In this document: one piece after another, positions 1 to 5,934 of the stretch
Position numbering within the stretch: the stretch's first letter is position 1
Layout of the letters: the number at the start of each line of letters is the position of its first letter
Source: an uncultured bacterium
Lineage (GTDB): Bacteria; Cyanobacteriota; Vampirovibrionia; Gastranaerophilales; Gastranaerophilaceae
Length of the DNA stretch: 7,380 nucleotides
Assembly (NCBI GenBank): GCA_900554385.1
Contig: USHE01000091.1
Location: 1-7,380 of the forward strand
Direction of reading: 5' to 3'
The notes under the pieces: generated by a model
Databases searched by the model: none
The model's input: the letters and a program-made list of their open reading frames with translations, nothing else
Told to the model about the DNA's origin: nothing
Position numbers and translations under genes: made by a program

Positions 1-28
1 CTGCCGGAATACCCGATATTACGGCATC

Positions 29-706
29 TTATTCAACAGGCAGACAGTATACTTCAAGTTTACTTTTCACATCTTTTATAATTCTATCCGCATTTTTTAG
101 CTGCTGAGTATCTATCTCCAAAAGCCAGTGCGAATCCATAGCTCCCTCTAAAAACAGCAAATTCGGATTTTCATTAACAACACAAATATAAATTTCTTTA
201 CCGTTAAGGTTAAGATACTTTATTGAATTAGTCACTGCAAGTTTTGAATTATCTGTTCCGTCTGTAGCAAACAAAATCTTTTTAGCCCTGTTTTCATATT
301 TTGAAACATAAGAAGATACTTCGGAGGAATTCACAACATCCCTCGACACAGAACCAAGCCACCTTTGAATTCCTTTTTTACCGTGTGATCCAAGCAGAAT
401 AACGTCGTATTTTTCTTTGTCTATCTGCTCCAGAACACTATCTACAGCTTCACCGCAGCGTTTTATCCCCTGTCCGAAAATAAGATTTGTCTTAGCAATT
501 TCTTTTTGCGCAAAATCAAGGATTCCGTCAGCAACATTTGCACACGAATTTGCAAAACCATCCATCTCTATACTTACCTCATCAGGCAAAAATGTCCAGT
601 CAATTACACAAATCACATCAACAACTGCCCCCTTTGTCCATTTCGCAAAATTATGCAAGGCATTAAAACTTATCTTTGATCCATCAGTACAAAATAAAAC
701 ATGCAT
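29..706 (-). CDS. Tandem universal stress protein (UspA family), second domain cut short by an in-frame stop
   Basis: Cytoplasmic UspA-fold, probably nucleotide-binding protein; family members act in stress survival, but the exact role here is unknown. Domain 1 spans about residues 1-130: it opens with MHVLFCTDGS (Asp in the first strand loop) and carries the ATP-binding motif GSHGKKGIQRWLGSVS at 106-121. The gap between the second and third Gly is eight residues where nine is usual. Domain 2 starts at about 142 (KKILFATDGTDNS) but stops at residue 225, before its own ATP motif. In the same frame directly after the TAA (29-31) the DNA reads DAVISGIPA up to the window edge. This fits the Usp 'G-x-P-A-x-x-I' segment expected at that point, so the gene looks like a tandem Usp with a nonsense codon rather than a natural end. 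Start ATG (704-706) has a strong AAGAGGG ribosome site seven bases upstream. It is divergent from the sigma gene. Family call is secure; intactness is doubtful. Confidence 0.88.
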   Translation of the reverse strand: MHVLFCTDGSKISFNALHNFAKWTKGAVVDVICVIDWTFLPDEVSIEMDGFANSCANVADGILDFAQKEIAKTNLIFGQGIKRCGEAVDSVLEQIDKEKYDVILLGSHGKKGIQRWLGSVSRDVVNSSEVSSYVSKYENRAKKILFATDGTDNSKLAVTNSIKYLNLNGKEIYICVVNENPNLLFLEGAMDSHWLLEIDTQQLKNADRIIKDVKSKLEVYCLPVE

Positions 707-713
707 AGAAAAT

Positions 714-720
714 CCCTCTT
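714..720 (-). promoter_or_regulatory. Ribosome binding site of the universal stress protein gene
   Basis: Reads AAGAGGG on the minus strand, seven bases before ATG 704-706. It is one of the best Shine-Dalgarno matches in the window and fixes the start of the gene. Confidence 0.75.
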
Positions 721-738
721 AAAATAACTCACATTAAT

Positions 739-766
739 AAGATAACTTATGTTAAGAGAATGTAAA
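739..766 (-). promoter_or_regulatory. Possible promoter of the universal stress protein gene
   Basis: On the minus strand a TTTACA box (761-766) is followed after 16 bases by TATCTT (739-744). The -10 matches consensus at four of six positions, so this is weak in AT-rich DNA. The inverted repeat ATAAG / CTTAT (737-741 and 746-750, four-base loop) overlaps the -10 and could be an operator. The assignment rests on position and rough consensus only. Confidence 0.3.
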
Positions 767-779
767 TTGTCTGGTATTC

Positions 780-803
780 TATAATTTTTTCTGTTAATAT
801 AAT
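780..803 (+). promoter_or_regulatory. Two perfect -10 boxes upstream of the sigma factor operon
   Basis: TATAAT occurs exactly at 780-785 and again at 798-803, facing the sigma gene. Neither has a convincing TTGACA box at 16-18 bases upstream. The downstream copy would start transcription near 810, just before the hairpin at 831-871 and the earliest possible start codon at 828. At least one of them probably drives the sigma-gcvPB-COG3581 operon, but the local AT-richness makes chance matches likely. Confidence 0.4.
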
Positions 804-827
804 AGTAAAATGATAGATGTTCATTAG

Positions 828-1571
828 TTGTCCGAAAATTTTTGCGATAAATATATGTGCAAAATTTCGGAGTGGCGTTTAAAAATGTGTGCCATGCACA
901 ATGCGTGCAGGCGGGACGGAAAAGGCGACACTAGATTAAAAGGATTAAATGTAATAGTCATGCCGGCAGATGAAAAAGTAAATCTAAGGGAATATAAAAA
1001 TTTAGTTGAAACAATTGCCAAGGTTGAGTACCAGAAATTTTCGGTATCTCATCTCGTTGAATTGCCGGAACTCATCAATATAGGAAATCACACACTGTAT
1101 CTGCTTTTTAAAAACAATTCTCCGGAAAATTACAATACAACCTATCTGTCAACTGCAATAAAATGGGCAATTCGCAATGAGGTACGCCGCAGATACAAAT
1201 GGTACTCTTTAAAAAATCGTAAAACCGTCGAAAACTCGGATACAGAAGAACAAGAAGTCCGCTGCGAAGTCTACAAAACGATTTTGTCTATCGACGAAAT
1301 GCAGGATGCAGAAGTTCCTACTCAAATAAAAGCTGAAGAAAAAACTCCGGAAGAAGCATTTGAATTTGGCGAATTAAAAACTCAAATCATTGAATCAATG
1401 AAAAAACTTCCCAAAAGAGAACGCGAACTTATTGAATACAAATTTTTCAAAGAAAAAAAACTAAGAGAAATTGCAGAAGAATTCGATATTTCTCAATCAA
1501 GGATTTCAAGAATAATTCAGTCAGGACTGGACAAAATAAAAAAAGACTTAAAAAAACAGGGGATAATTTAG
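828..1571 (+). CDS. Sigma-70 family RNA polymerase sigma factor (regions 2 and 4)
   Basis: Directs RNA polymerase to a set of promoters. Coordinates give the longest frame, which begins at TTG 828 (247 residues). Region 2 lies at about 56-125 (conserved helices with the aromatic/basic stretch IKWAIRNEVRRRYKW). An acidic linker at 135-180 replaces a recognisable region 3. Region 4 lies at about 183-243, with the helix-turn-helix at 210-232 (LREIAEEFDISQSRISRI). This resembles small group 3 or alternative sigma factors rather than the large housekeeping one. The start is uncertain: TTG 828 has no ribosome site and lies beside a strong hairpin, while ATG 885 has GGAG 12 bases upstream. ATG 960 begins just before the conserved part and would give 203 residues. 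The four cysteines in residues 1-27 have no counterpart I know of in the family, which argues for a downstream start. Three bases separate its TAG from gcvPB. Confidence 0.85.
   Translation: MSENFCDKYMCKISEWRLKMCAMHNACRRDGKGDTRLKGLNVIVMPADEKVNLREYKNLVETIAKVEYQKFSVSHLVELPELINIGNHTLYLLFKNNSPENYNTTYLSTAIKWAIRNEVRRRYKWYSLKNRKTVENSDTEEQEVRCEVYKTILSIDEMQDAEVPTQIKAEEKTPEEAFEFGELKTQIIESMKKLPKRERELIEYKFFKEKKLREIAEEFDISQSRISRIIQSGLDKIKKDLKKQGII
831..964 (+). promoter_or_regulatory. Potentially structured leader / ambiguous 5' end of the sigma gene
   Basis: Three pairings are visible. Hairpin 1 has TCCGAAAATTTTTGC (831-845) facing GCAAAATTTCGGA (859-871): 13 base pairs with two single-base bulges and a 13-base loop. 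Hairpin 2 has GCC-A-TGCAC (891-899) facing GTGCA-GGC (905-912): eight base pairs, one bulge, loop AATGC. A weaker third pairing joins GGC 924-926 with GCC 962-964 and ACTA 930-933 with TAGT 955-958. Hairpin 1 buries most of the GGAG at 869-872, and the third pairing would cover ATG 960. No riboswitch class that I know fits this; I compared the c-di-GMP-I, cobalamin and glutamine motifs by eye. The stretch is also open in the sigma frame, so it may instead encode an N-terminal extension. Confidence 0.4.
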
Positions 1572-1574
1572 GGA

Positions 1575-2999
1575 ATGAAAACAATATTTGAAAAAAGCAA
1601 CAATGCGGGGATATGTTTAACTGATGAAAAAGAAGATTTAAGCTTTCTGCACTCTGAATTTCTAAGGAAAGAAGCATGTAACCTCCCGCAGGTAGGAGAA
1701 TTAGAAGTTTTAAGACACTACAAAGAACTCTCTGACCGAAATTTTTGTATAGAAAAAGGTTTCTATCCTCTCGGTTCCTGTACAATGAAATACAACCCGA
1801 AAGTAAACGAACTTCTTGCAACTTTAGAGGGTCATGCAAATCTTCACCCGCTGATGAATGATGAAGATTCACAGGGCGCACTTGAGTTAATGTATAATCT
1901 GCAAGAAGCCCTAAAAACAATCACTGGAATGGACGCTGTAACTCTCCAGCCTGCAGCCGGTGCGCACGGTGAACTTACCGGCATGATGATTATCAAAAAA
2001 TATTTTGAAGTAAAAGGAGAAAAGCGTACTAAAGTTATCATTCCTGACGCTGCGCACGGAACAAACCCGGCAAGCGCACACATGTGCGGGTTTGAAATTG
2101 TATCTGTTAAATCAAATGATAAAGGTCAAGTCGATATTGAAGCCCTGAAAGAAGTTCTTGATAAAGATGTTGCGGCAATAATGATGACAAACCCTAATAC
2201 GCTCGGCATCTTTGAAGAAAATGTTCTTGAAATATCAAAATTAATGCACGATAACGGCTCACTGCTTTATTACGACGGAGCAAATTATAATGCAATTATG
2301 GGCTACACAAATCCTAAACTTATGGGATTTGACGTAGTACACCTAAACCTTCACAAAACCTTTGCAACTCCGCACGGAGGAGGAGGCCCGGGAGCAGGTC
2401 CTGTCGGCGTGGTTGAAGAACTAAGAGAATTTCTGCCGGCACCGGTTATTGCTTTTGACGGTAATAAATATTACAGAAATTATGACATTAAACATTCAAT
2501 AGGTTCTGTAAAGTCTTTCTACGGGAATTTTGGAGTTTTGGTAAAGGCTTATGCTTATATTCTTATGATGGGTAAGAACCTTAAAAATGCTTCTGAAGAT
2601 GCAGTTTTGAATGCAAACTACCTGAAAGAAAAACTTAAAAAATATTACGATTTGCCTTATGATGAACCTTGTATGCACGAATTTGTGCTATCAGGTGAAA
2701 AGCAAAAACACAATTATGGAGTATCTACTCTTAATATTGCAAAAAGATTAATGGATGAAAACACACATCCGCCAACAGTGTACTTCCCGCTGATTGTACA
2801 TGAAGCACTTATGATTGAGCCTACGGAATCAGAAACAAAATCAAAACTGGATGAATTTGCAGATGTTATGATAAAAATTGCAAAAGAAGCAGAATGTAAT
2901 CCTGAAAAGGTTCTGTCCGCACCTCATTCTACACCTGTAAAACGAGTTGACGAAACACTTGCAGCAAGACACCCAGATTTAAAATATACGGAACAATAA
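1575..2999 (+). CDS. gcvPB: Glycine dehydrogenase (decarboxylating) subunit 2, P-protein
   Basis: PLP enzyme of the glycine cleavage system. With GcvPA it decarboxylates glycine and passes the aminomethyl group to lipoyl-GcvH, feeding one-carbon units to tetrahydrofolate. The 474 residues match the usual size of the split-type subunit. Seen in order: the hallmark FYPLGSCTMKYNPKVNE (63-79), a glycine-rich PLP phosphate region around LQPAAGAHGE (124-133), DAAHGTNPASAHMCGF (158-173), YYDGANYNA (232-240), and the Schiff-base lysine K261 in NLHKTFATPHGGGGPG (258-273). The substrate/cofactor side ends with HPPTVYFPL (398-406) and IEPTESET (414-421). ATG 1575 is three bases after the sigma stop; AGGGG (1558-1562) lies 12 bases upstream, inside the sigma gene, suggesting coupled translation. 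gcvPA, gcvT and gcvH are not in the window, so the complex must be completed from elsewhere. No damage is seen. Confidence 0.96.
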   Translation: MKTIFEKSNNAGICLTDEKEDLSFLHSEFLRKEACNLPQVGELEVLRHYKELSDRNFCIEKGFYPLGSCTMKYNPKVNELLATLEGHANLHPLMNDEDSQGALELMYNLQEALKTITGMDAVTLQPAAGAHGELTGMMIIKKYFEVKGEKRTKVIIPDAAHGTNPASAHMCGFEIVSVKSNDKGQVDIEALKEVLDKDVAAIMMTNPNTLGIFEENVLEISKLMHDNGSLLYYDGANYNAIMGYTNPKLMGFDVVHLNLHKTFATPHGGGGPGAGPVGVVEELREFLPAPVIAFDGNKYYRNYDIKHSIGSVKSFYGNFGVLVKAYAYILMMGKNLKNASEDAVLNANYLKEKLKKYYDLPYDEPCMHEFVLSGEKQKHNYGVSTLNIAKRLMDENTHPPTVYFPLIVHEALMIEPTESETKSKLDEFADVMIKIAKEAECNPEKVLSAPHSTPVKRVDETLAARHPDLKYTEQ

Positions 3000-3001
3000 A
3001 A

Positions 3002-4144
3002 ATGACAAAAGAAAATAAAAAAATAAAAGTAGCATTCCCGCACATGGGGACAATATATATAGCGTGGGCAGCGGCTCTAAGAAAGGTTGGAGTAGAACCT
3101 TTTATTCCGCCATATACCAGCAAAAAAACACTTTCTCTGGGAACAAAAAATGCACCGGAAGCAATCTGTCTGCCTTATAAATTAATTCTTGGAAACTTTA
3201 TTGAAGCTATTGAAGGCGGTGCGGATTACGTGGCAATGATATCTTCTCCCGGGATTTGCAGACTCGGAGAATACGGTTCCTGCATAAAAAATGCACTGTC
3301 CGATATGGGATACAAAGCTAACTATATAGAACTCCAGCTGTATGACGGAATTGACGGGATGTACAGGTTTTTGAAAGAAATTTCCGGTAAAAATAATCCT
3401 ATGCTGTTTATTAGGGCTATAATTCTTGCAATGCGCAAAGTTTTCCTTATGGATGATTTGGAAACAAAACTTTCACATTACAGAGCCAGAGAAGTTCACT
3501 ATGGCGACGCTGAAAAACATTTTATTAAAGCCTTAAAAATTGTTGATGCAGCCATGAATACACAACAGATGAACAAGGCAAAAAAACTTGCGTTTGCAGA
3601 AATGGACAAAACTGAAATTGATAAAAATCGGGAAGTTTTGAACGTAGATATTACAGGTGAAATTTATCTTGTGTGTGATAAATTTTCAAATCAAGATATA
3701 GTAAAAGAACTTGGAAAAATGGGCGTTCAAACAAGAAAAAGTTTGACAGTGAGCAGTTTTTTGAAAGATGCAATCATTCCCAAAATGTTCAGAAAAGGAG
3801 AAACCCACCTTCAACGAGCAAATCGTCTTGCAAAACCTTACCTGATGAGAGATATAGGCGGAGATGCGCTTGAGTGTGTTTCTGACGTAAGATACGCAGA
3901 TGAGAGAGGAATTGACGGAATTATACACATCAGTCCTTTTACCTGTATGCCTGAAATAATGTCACAAAATATTTTTCCTAAGATGAGAGAAAATTGTGAT
4001 GTTCCGATTTTACCGTTAATTATGGACGAACAAACAGGTAAGGCAGGCTATCTGACAAGGTTAGAGGCTTTCGTAGACCTTATGCGAAGAAGGAAAAGAA
4101 AACTGGCTGTTGAAAACAAAAAACAAACTGAACTATCTAAGTAA
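3002..4144 (+). CDS. Acyl-CoA dehydratase activase-related Fe-S protein (COG3581-like, HgdB/BcrC relatives)
   Basis: Belongs to the family of proteins related to 2-hydroxyacyl-CoA dehydratase subunits and to the C-terminal part of large CoA-activase fusions; the true substrate is unknown for most members. Family features seen: a start strand with FPHMGTIY (12-19), APEAICLPYKLILGNFIEAI (51-70) with Cys56, the SSPGICRLGEYGSC segment (81-94) with Cys86 and Cys94, and HISPFTCMPEIMSQN (309-323) with Cys315. These cysteines are the likely [4Fe-4S] ligands. At 380 residues it is the size of a stand-alone COG3581 protein. The BcrAD/HgdC-type ATPase and the DUF2229 (COG3580) partner are absent from the window. 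ATG 3002 is two bases after the gcvPB stop with only a weak GGA nearby, so translation is probably coupled. The C-terminus (361-380) is a very basic tail. Family confident; function inferred. Confidence 0.82.
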   Translation: MTKENKKIKVAFPHMGTIYIAWAAALRKVGVEPFIPPYTSKKTLSLGTKNAPEAICLPYKLILGNFIEAIEGGADYVAMISSPGICRLGEYGSCIKNALSDMGYKANYIELQLYDGIDGMYRFLKEISGKNNPMLFIRAIILAMRKVFLMDDLETKLSHYRAREVHYGDAEKHFIKALKIVDAAMNTQQMNKAKKLAFAEMDKTEIDKNREVLNVDITGEIYLVCDKFSNQDIVKELGKMGVQTRKSLTVSSFLKDAIIPKMFRKGETHLQRANRLAKPYLMRDIGGDALECVSDVRYADERGIDGIIHISPFTCMPEIMSQNIFPKMRENCDVPILPLIMDEQTGKAGYLTRLEAFVDLMRRRKRKLAVENKKQTELSK

Positions 4145-4255
4145 TTTGTTGAATAAAAAAATAAAGTAAAAGAGGTATAATTAAATATGCTCAAATTATT
4201 TAAAAATGAGTATAAATAAACAAATGAGGGTATAATATTAGCAACCAAGCTAAAT
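4145..4255 (+). promoter_or_regulatory. Intergenic region with two GAGG(G)TATAAT blocks
   Basis: Between the Fe-S protein and the membrane protein, GAGGTATAAT (4172-4181) and GAGGGTATAAT (4226-4236) repeat the same arrangement 55 bases apart. Each joins a ribosome-site-like purine run to a perfect -10 hexamer. No good -35 box is at normal spacing: TTGAAT at 4149-4154 is 21 bases from the first. No hairpin followed by a T run is seen, so the upstream operon may read through. The region also holds the ten-codon reading frame at 4187-4219. Confidence 0.4.
4187..4219 (+). pseudogene. Probable original 5' end of the membrane protein gene, closed by TAA at codon 11
   Basis: ATG 4187 opens MLKLFKNEYK and ends at TAA 4217-4219. 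AGAGG (4171-4175) lies 11 bases upstream. The frame is the same as that of the downstream membrane protein, and after the TAA it continues without further stops as TNEGIILATKLN into the transmembrane segment. A charged cytosolic head of about 23 residues before the first helix is what a gene of this type would normally have. It may be a nonsense mutation, or a short leader peptide coupled to the downstream gene. Confidence 0.5.
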
Positions 4256-5047
4256 TTGTTTATCTGGCTTATAACAATATATCTCACTTTTGCTAAAGGT
4301 GTTGTTGACACTCTGCCGGAAGCCTTTTCCGCAATTATAACTCTTTTATGTATGGTTGGAGCTTTTTGTGCGGGTTGGTTTTACATGGTCAAAGAATCTA
4401 TAGAACTCTCACAAAAAGAATTTATACTTGATACAGACAGAGCAAAAGAAATTTTGAACCTGATAAAAAAAATCCCGACAGGTATAGGGAAATATTTTCT
4501 GTCATTTGTTGGTATGTCACTGGTTACTCTTGTTATTTTCGGGCTGTTTGCCGTGTGCATATATAAACTTGGAATGCATTTTATAGGAAGCATTGATTTT
4601 ACAGCAGAACAAATAAAAAAAGCAATGGTTTCTCCGCAGGATATGAAAGCTTTTCTTGATTCACTTTCACTTGAACAGCTTTATAAACTAGGAAATTGGA
4701 ATCTTTTGTTTATGGCTGCAAGCACAATTATGTCGTACCTGCTTCTGTTATGGGTTCCGGAAATTATATATAAAACCCAAAACCCTGTTGCCGCATTATT
4801 TAAATCAATCAAAAAGCTGTTTGTAAAATTCGGCAAATCAATTGCTCTGTTTATGTACTTAACATTTTTGAACTTTGCATTGTCGTTTGCAAATACTTTT
4901 TCACTTCTTCACCCGATAATATATATGTTAATGATGATTGCATATTTCTATTTTCTGGTTTATGTGGTTGTGTTAATATTTTCTTATTATGACAAAGAAT
5001 TTAACAAACAAGAAGAAAGTAATAGCGATAGTCGGAGCGACGGCTAG
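4256..5047 (+). CDS. Polytopic inner-membrane protein of unknown function
   Basis: I do not recognise the family with certainty; it resembles uncharacterised integral membrane proteins of the DUF4013 style. Counting from TTG 4256 (263 residues), hydrophobic segments lie at about 1-14, 23-45, 79-105, 148-170, 193-216 and 219-245, giving six membrane spans. There is a charged cytoplasmic loop (46-78, rich in Lys/Glu/Asp), an amphipathic loop (111-147), and an acidic/serine-rich tail. TTG 4256 has no ribosome site and would begin inside the first membrane span, so it is a poor natural start. The same frame extends upstream to ATG 4187 except for one TAA (4217-4219). It overlaps miaA by 59 bases in another frame. 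It may be inactive or expressed by reinitiation. Confidence 0.7.
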   Translation: MFIWLITIYLTFAKGVVDTLPEAFSAIITLLCMVGAFCAGWFYMVKESIELSQKEFILDTDRAKEILNLIKKIPTGIGKYFLSFVGMSLVTLVIFGLFAVCIYKLGMHFIGSIDFTAEQIKKAMVSPQDMKAFLDSLSLEQLYKLGNWNLLFMAASTIMSYLLLLWVPEIIYKTQNPVAALFKSIKKLFVKFGKSIALFMYLTFLNFALSFANTFSLLHPIIYMLMMIAYFYFLVYVVVLIFSYYDKEFNKQEESNSDSRSDG

Positions 5048-5873
5048 CGGAAAAACAGCTTATTCCATTGAACTTGCCCAAAAGATTGATGGGGTAATAA
5101 TCTCTGCTGATTCGAGATTGGTATACAAAGGATTTGATATAGCGTGTGCAAAGCCTACGGAAGCCGAAAGAGAAGGAATTCCACACTATATGATGGATAT
5201 AGTAGAACCAGAAAAAGACTACTCTGCCGGTTTGTACGAACTTCAAGCAAAAAAATGTATTGAAGATATTATTTCCAGAGGTAAAACACCTATAATTACG
5301 GGTGGAACGGGTCTGTATTACAGAGTTTTACTTGAACATTATGATTTACCAAAAGTTGAACCTGATTATGCCTACAGAGAAAATCTCAAAAAAGAAGCAA
5401 CCTCTGATTTATATAATCGGCTTAAAGAACTTGATTTGACAAGCTCAACCCGCATAGACAAAAATGACAAGAAAAAAATAATAAGAGCTTTGGAAGTAAT
5501 CCATATTACAGGAAAACCAATGAGCGAAGTTCAAGGCACAAAAGAATCCGAATATGACGTTGAATGGATTGGGCGAAATTTTCCTAGAGATATTCTATAT
5601 GAACGGATTAACAAGCGTGTTGACATAATGTTTGAAAACGGAATTATAGAAGAAACACAAAATTTACTAAATCGACACGGCAGAATTCCAAACATTTTAT
5701 ATACTATCGGCTATCAAGAAGTTATAGCTTATCTTGACGGGCTTATGACTCTTGATGAGGCAAAAGATAAACTAAAACAAAATACTAGAAATTACGCAAA
5801 ACGACAACTGACCTGGTTTAGAAAAAACGAAAATATCAAATGGAATCATTACCCTGAAAAATTAAAGAAATAG
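4989..5873 (+). CDS. miaA: tRNA dimethylallyltransferase
   Basis: Transfers the dimethylallyl group from DMAPP to N6 of A37 in tRNAs that read codons starting with U, forming i6A in the cytoplasm, the first step toward ms2i6A. The 294 residues are slightly short for the family. Motifs in order: P-loop GATASGKT (16-23), ISADSRLVYKGFDIACAKPT (38-57) containing the catalytic-region Asp41, GIPHYMMDIVEP (63-74), TGGTGLYYRVLLE (104-116), DKNDKKKIIRALEV (157-170) for tRNA contact, YTIGYQEVIAYLDG (238-251) and YAKRQLTWFRK (269-279). The usual DIGTAKP is DIACAKP here (Gly to Ala, Thr to Cys). ATG 4989 lies inside the upstream membrane gene, has no ribosome site, and places the P-loop at the normal distance, so translation is probably coupled to that gene. 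TAG ends it at 5873. Identification is secure. Confidence 0.96.
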   Translation: MTKNLTNKKKVIAIVGATASGKTAYSIELAQKIDGVIISADSRLVYKGFDIACAKPTEAEREGIPHYMMDIVEPEKDYSAGLYELQAKKCIEDIISRGKTPIITGGTGLYYRVLLEHYDLPKVEPDYAYRENLKKEATSDLYNRLKELDLTSSTRIDKNDKKKIIRALEVIHITGKPMSEVQGTKESEYDVEWIGRNFPRDILYERINKRVDIMFENGIIEETQNLLNRHGRIPNILYTIGYQEVIAYLDGLMTLDEAKDKLKQNTRNYAKRQLTWFRKNENIKWNHYPEKLKK

Positions 5874-5893
5874 CCTGATTAGTTTCGTTTTTG

Positions 5894-5902
5894 TGGTAAA
5901 AT
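5894..5902 (+). promoter_or_regulatory. Extended -10 promoter of the AsmA-like gene
   Basis: TGGTAAAAT (TG at 5894-5895, TAAAAT at 5897-5902) lies just after the miaA stop. It is an extended -10 element, which can work without a good -35; only a poor CTGATT (5875-5880) is at 16 bases. Start of transcription would be near 5909, about 26 bases before the ATG. Confidence 0.45.
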
Positions 5903-5919
5903 TACAGAGTAACGTTATT

Positions 5920-5925
5920 AGAGGA
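5920..5925 (+). promoter_or_regulatory. Ribosome binding site of the AsmA-like gene
   Basis: AGAGGA, nine bases before ATG 5935. Good match and spacing; it supports that start. Confidence 0.7.
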
Positions 5926-5934
5926 TATGTGTTT

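Noticed and set aside
417..722. 101-residue open frame on the plus strand
   Set aside because: It is antisense to the universal stress protein gene, which has family motifs and a strong ribosome site.
905..970. Partial resemblance of GGGACGGAAAAGGC and CATGCCGGCAG to a c-di-GMP-I riboswitch
   Set aside because: The 5' GGGCAAACC element, the GAAA tetraloop and the CTAA core are missing, so the match is not credible by eye.
1447..1920. 157-residue open frame on the minus strand
   Set aside because: It lies opposite the sigma end and gcvPB start, both clearly coding; its composition is leucine-rich with no family resemblance and no ribosome site seen.
828..4219. General reassignment of TAA to a sense codon
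   Set aside because: gcvPB and the Fe-S protein end in TAA right at their natural C-termini, and the 4145-4186 stretch has several more TAAs in frame, so TAA acts as a stop.
5874..5934. Rho-independent terminator after miaA
   Set aside because: The T-rich run is not preceded by a GC-rich hairpin.
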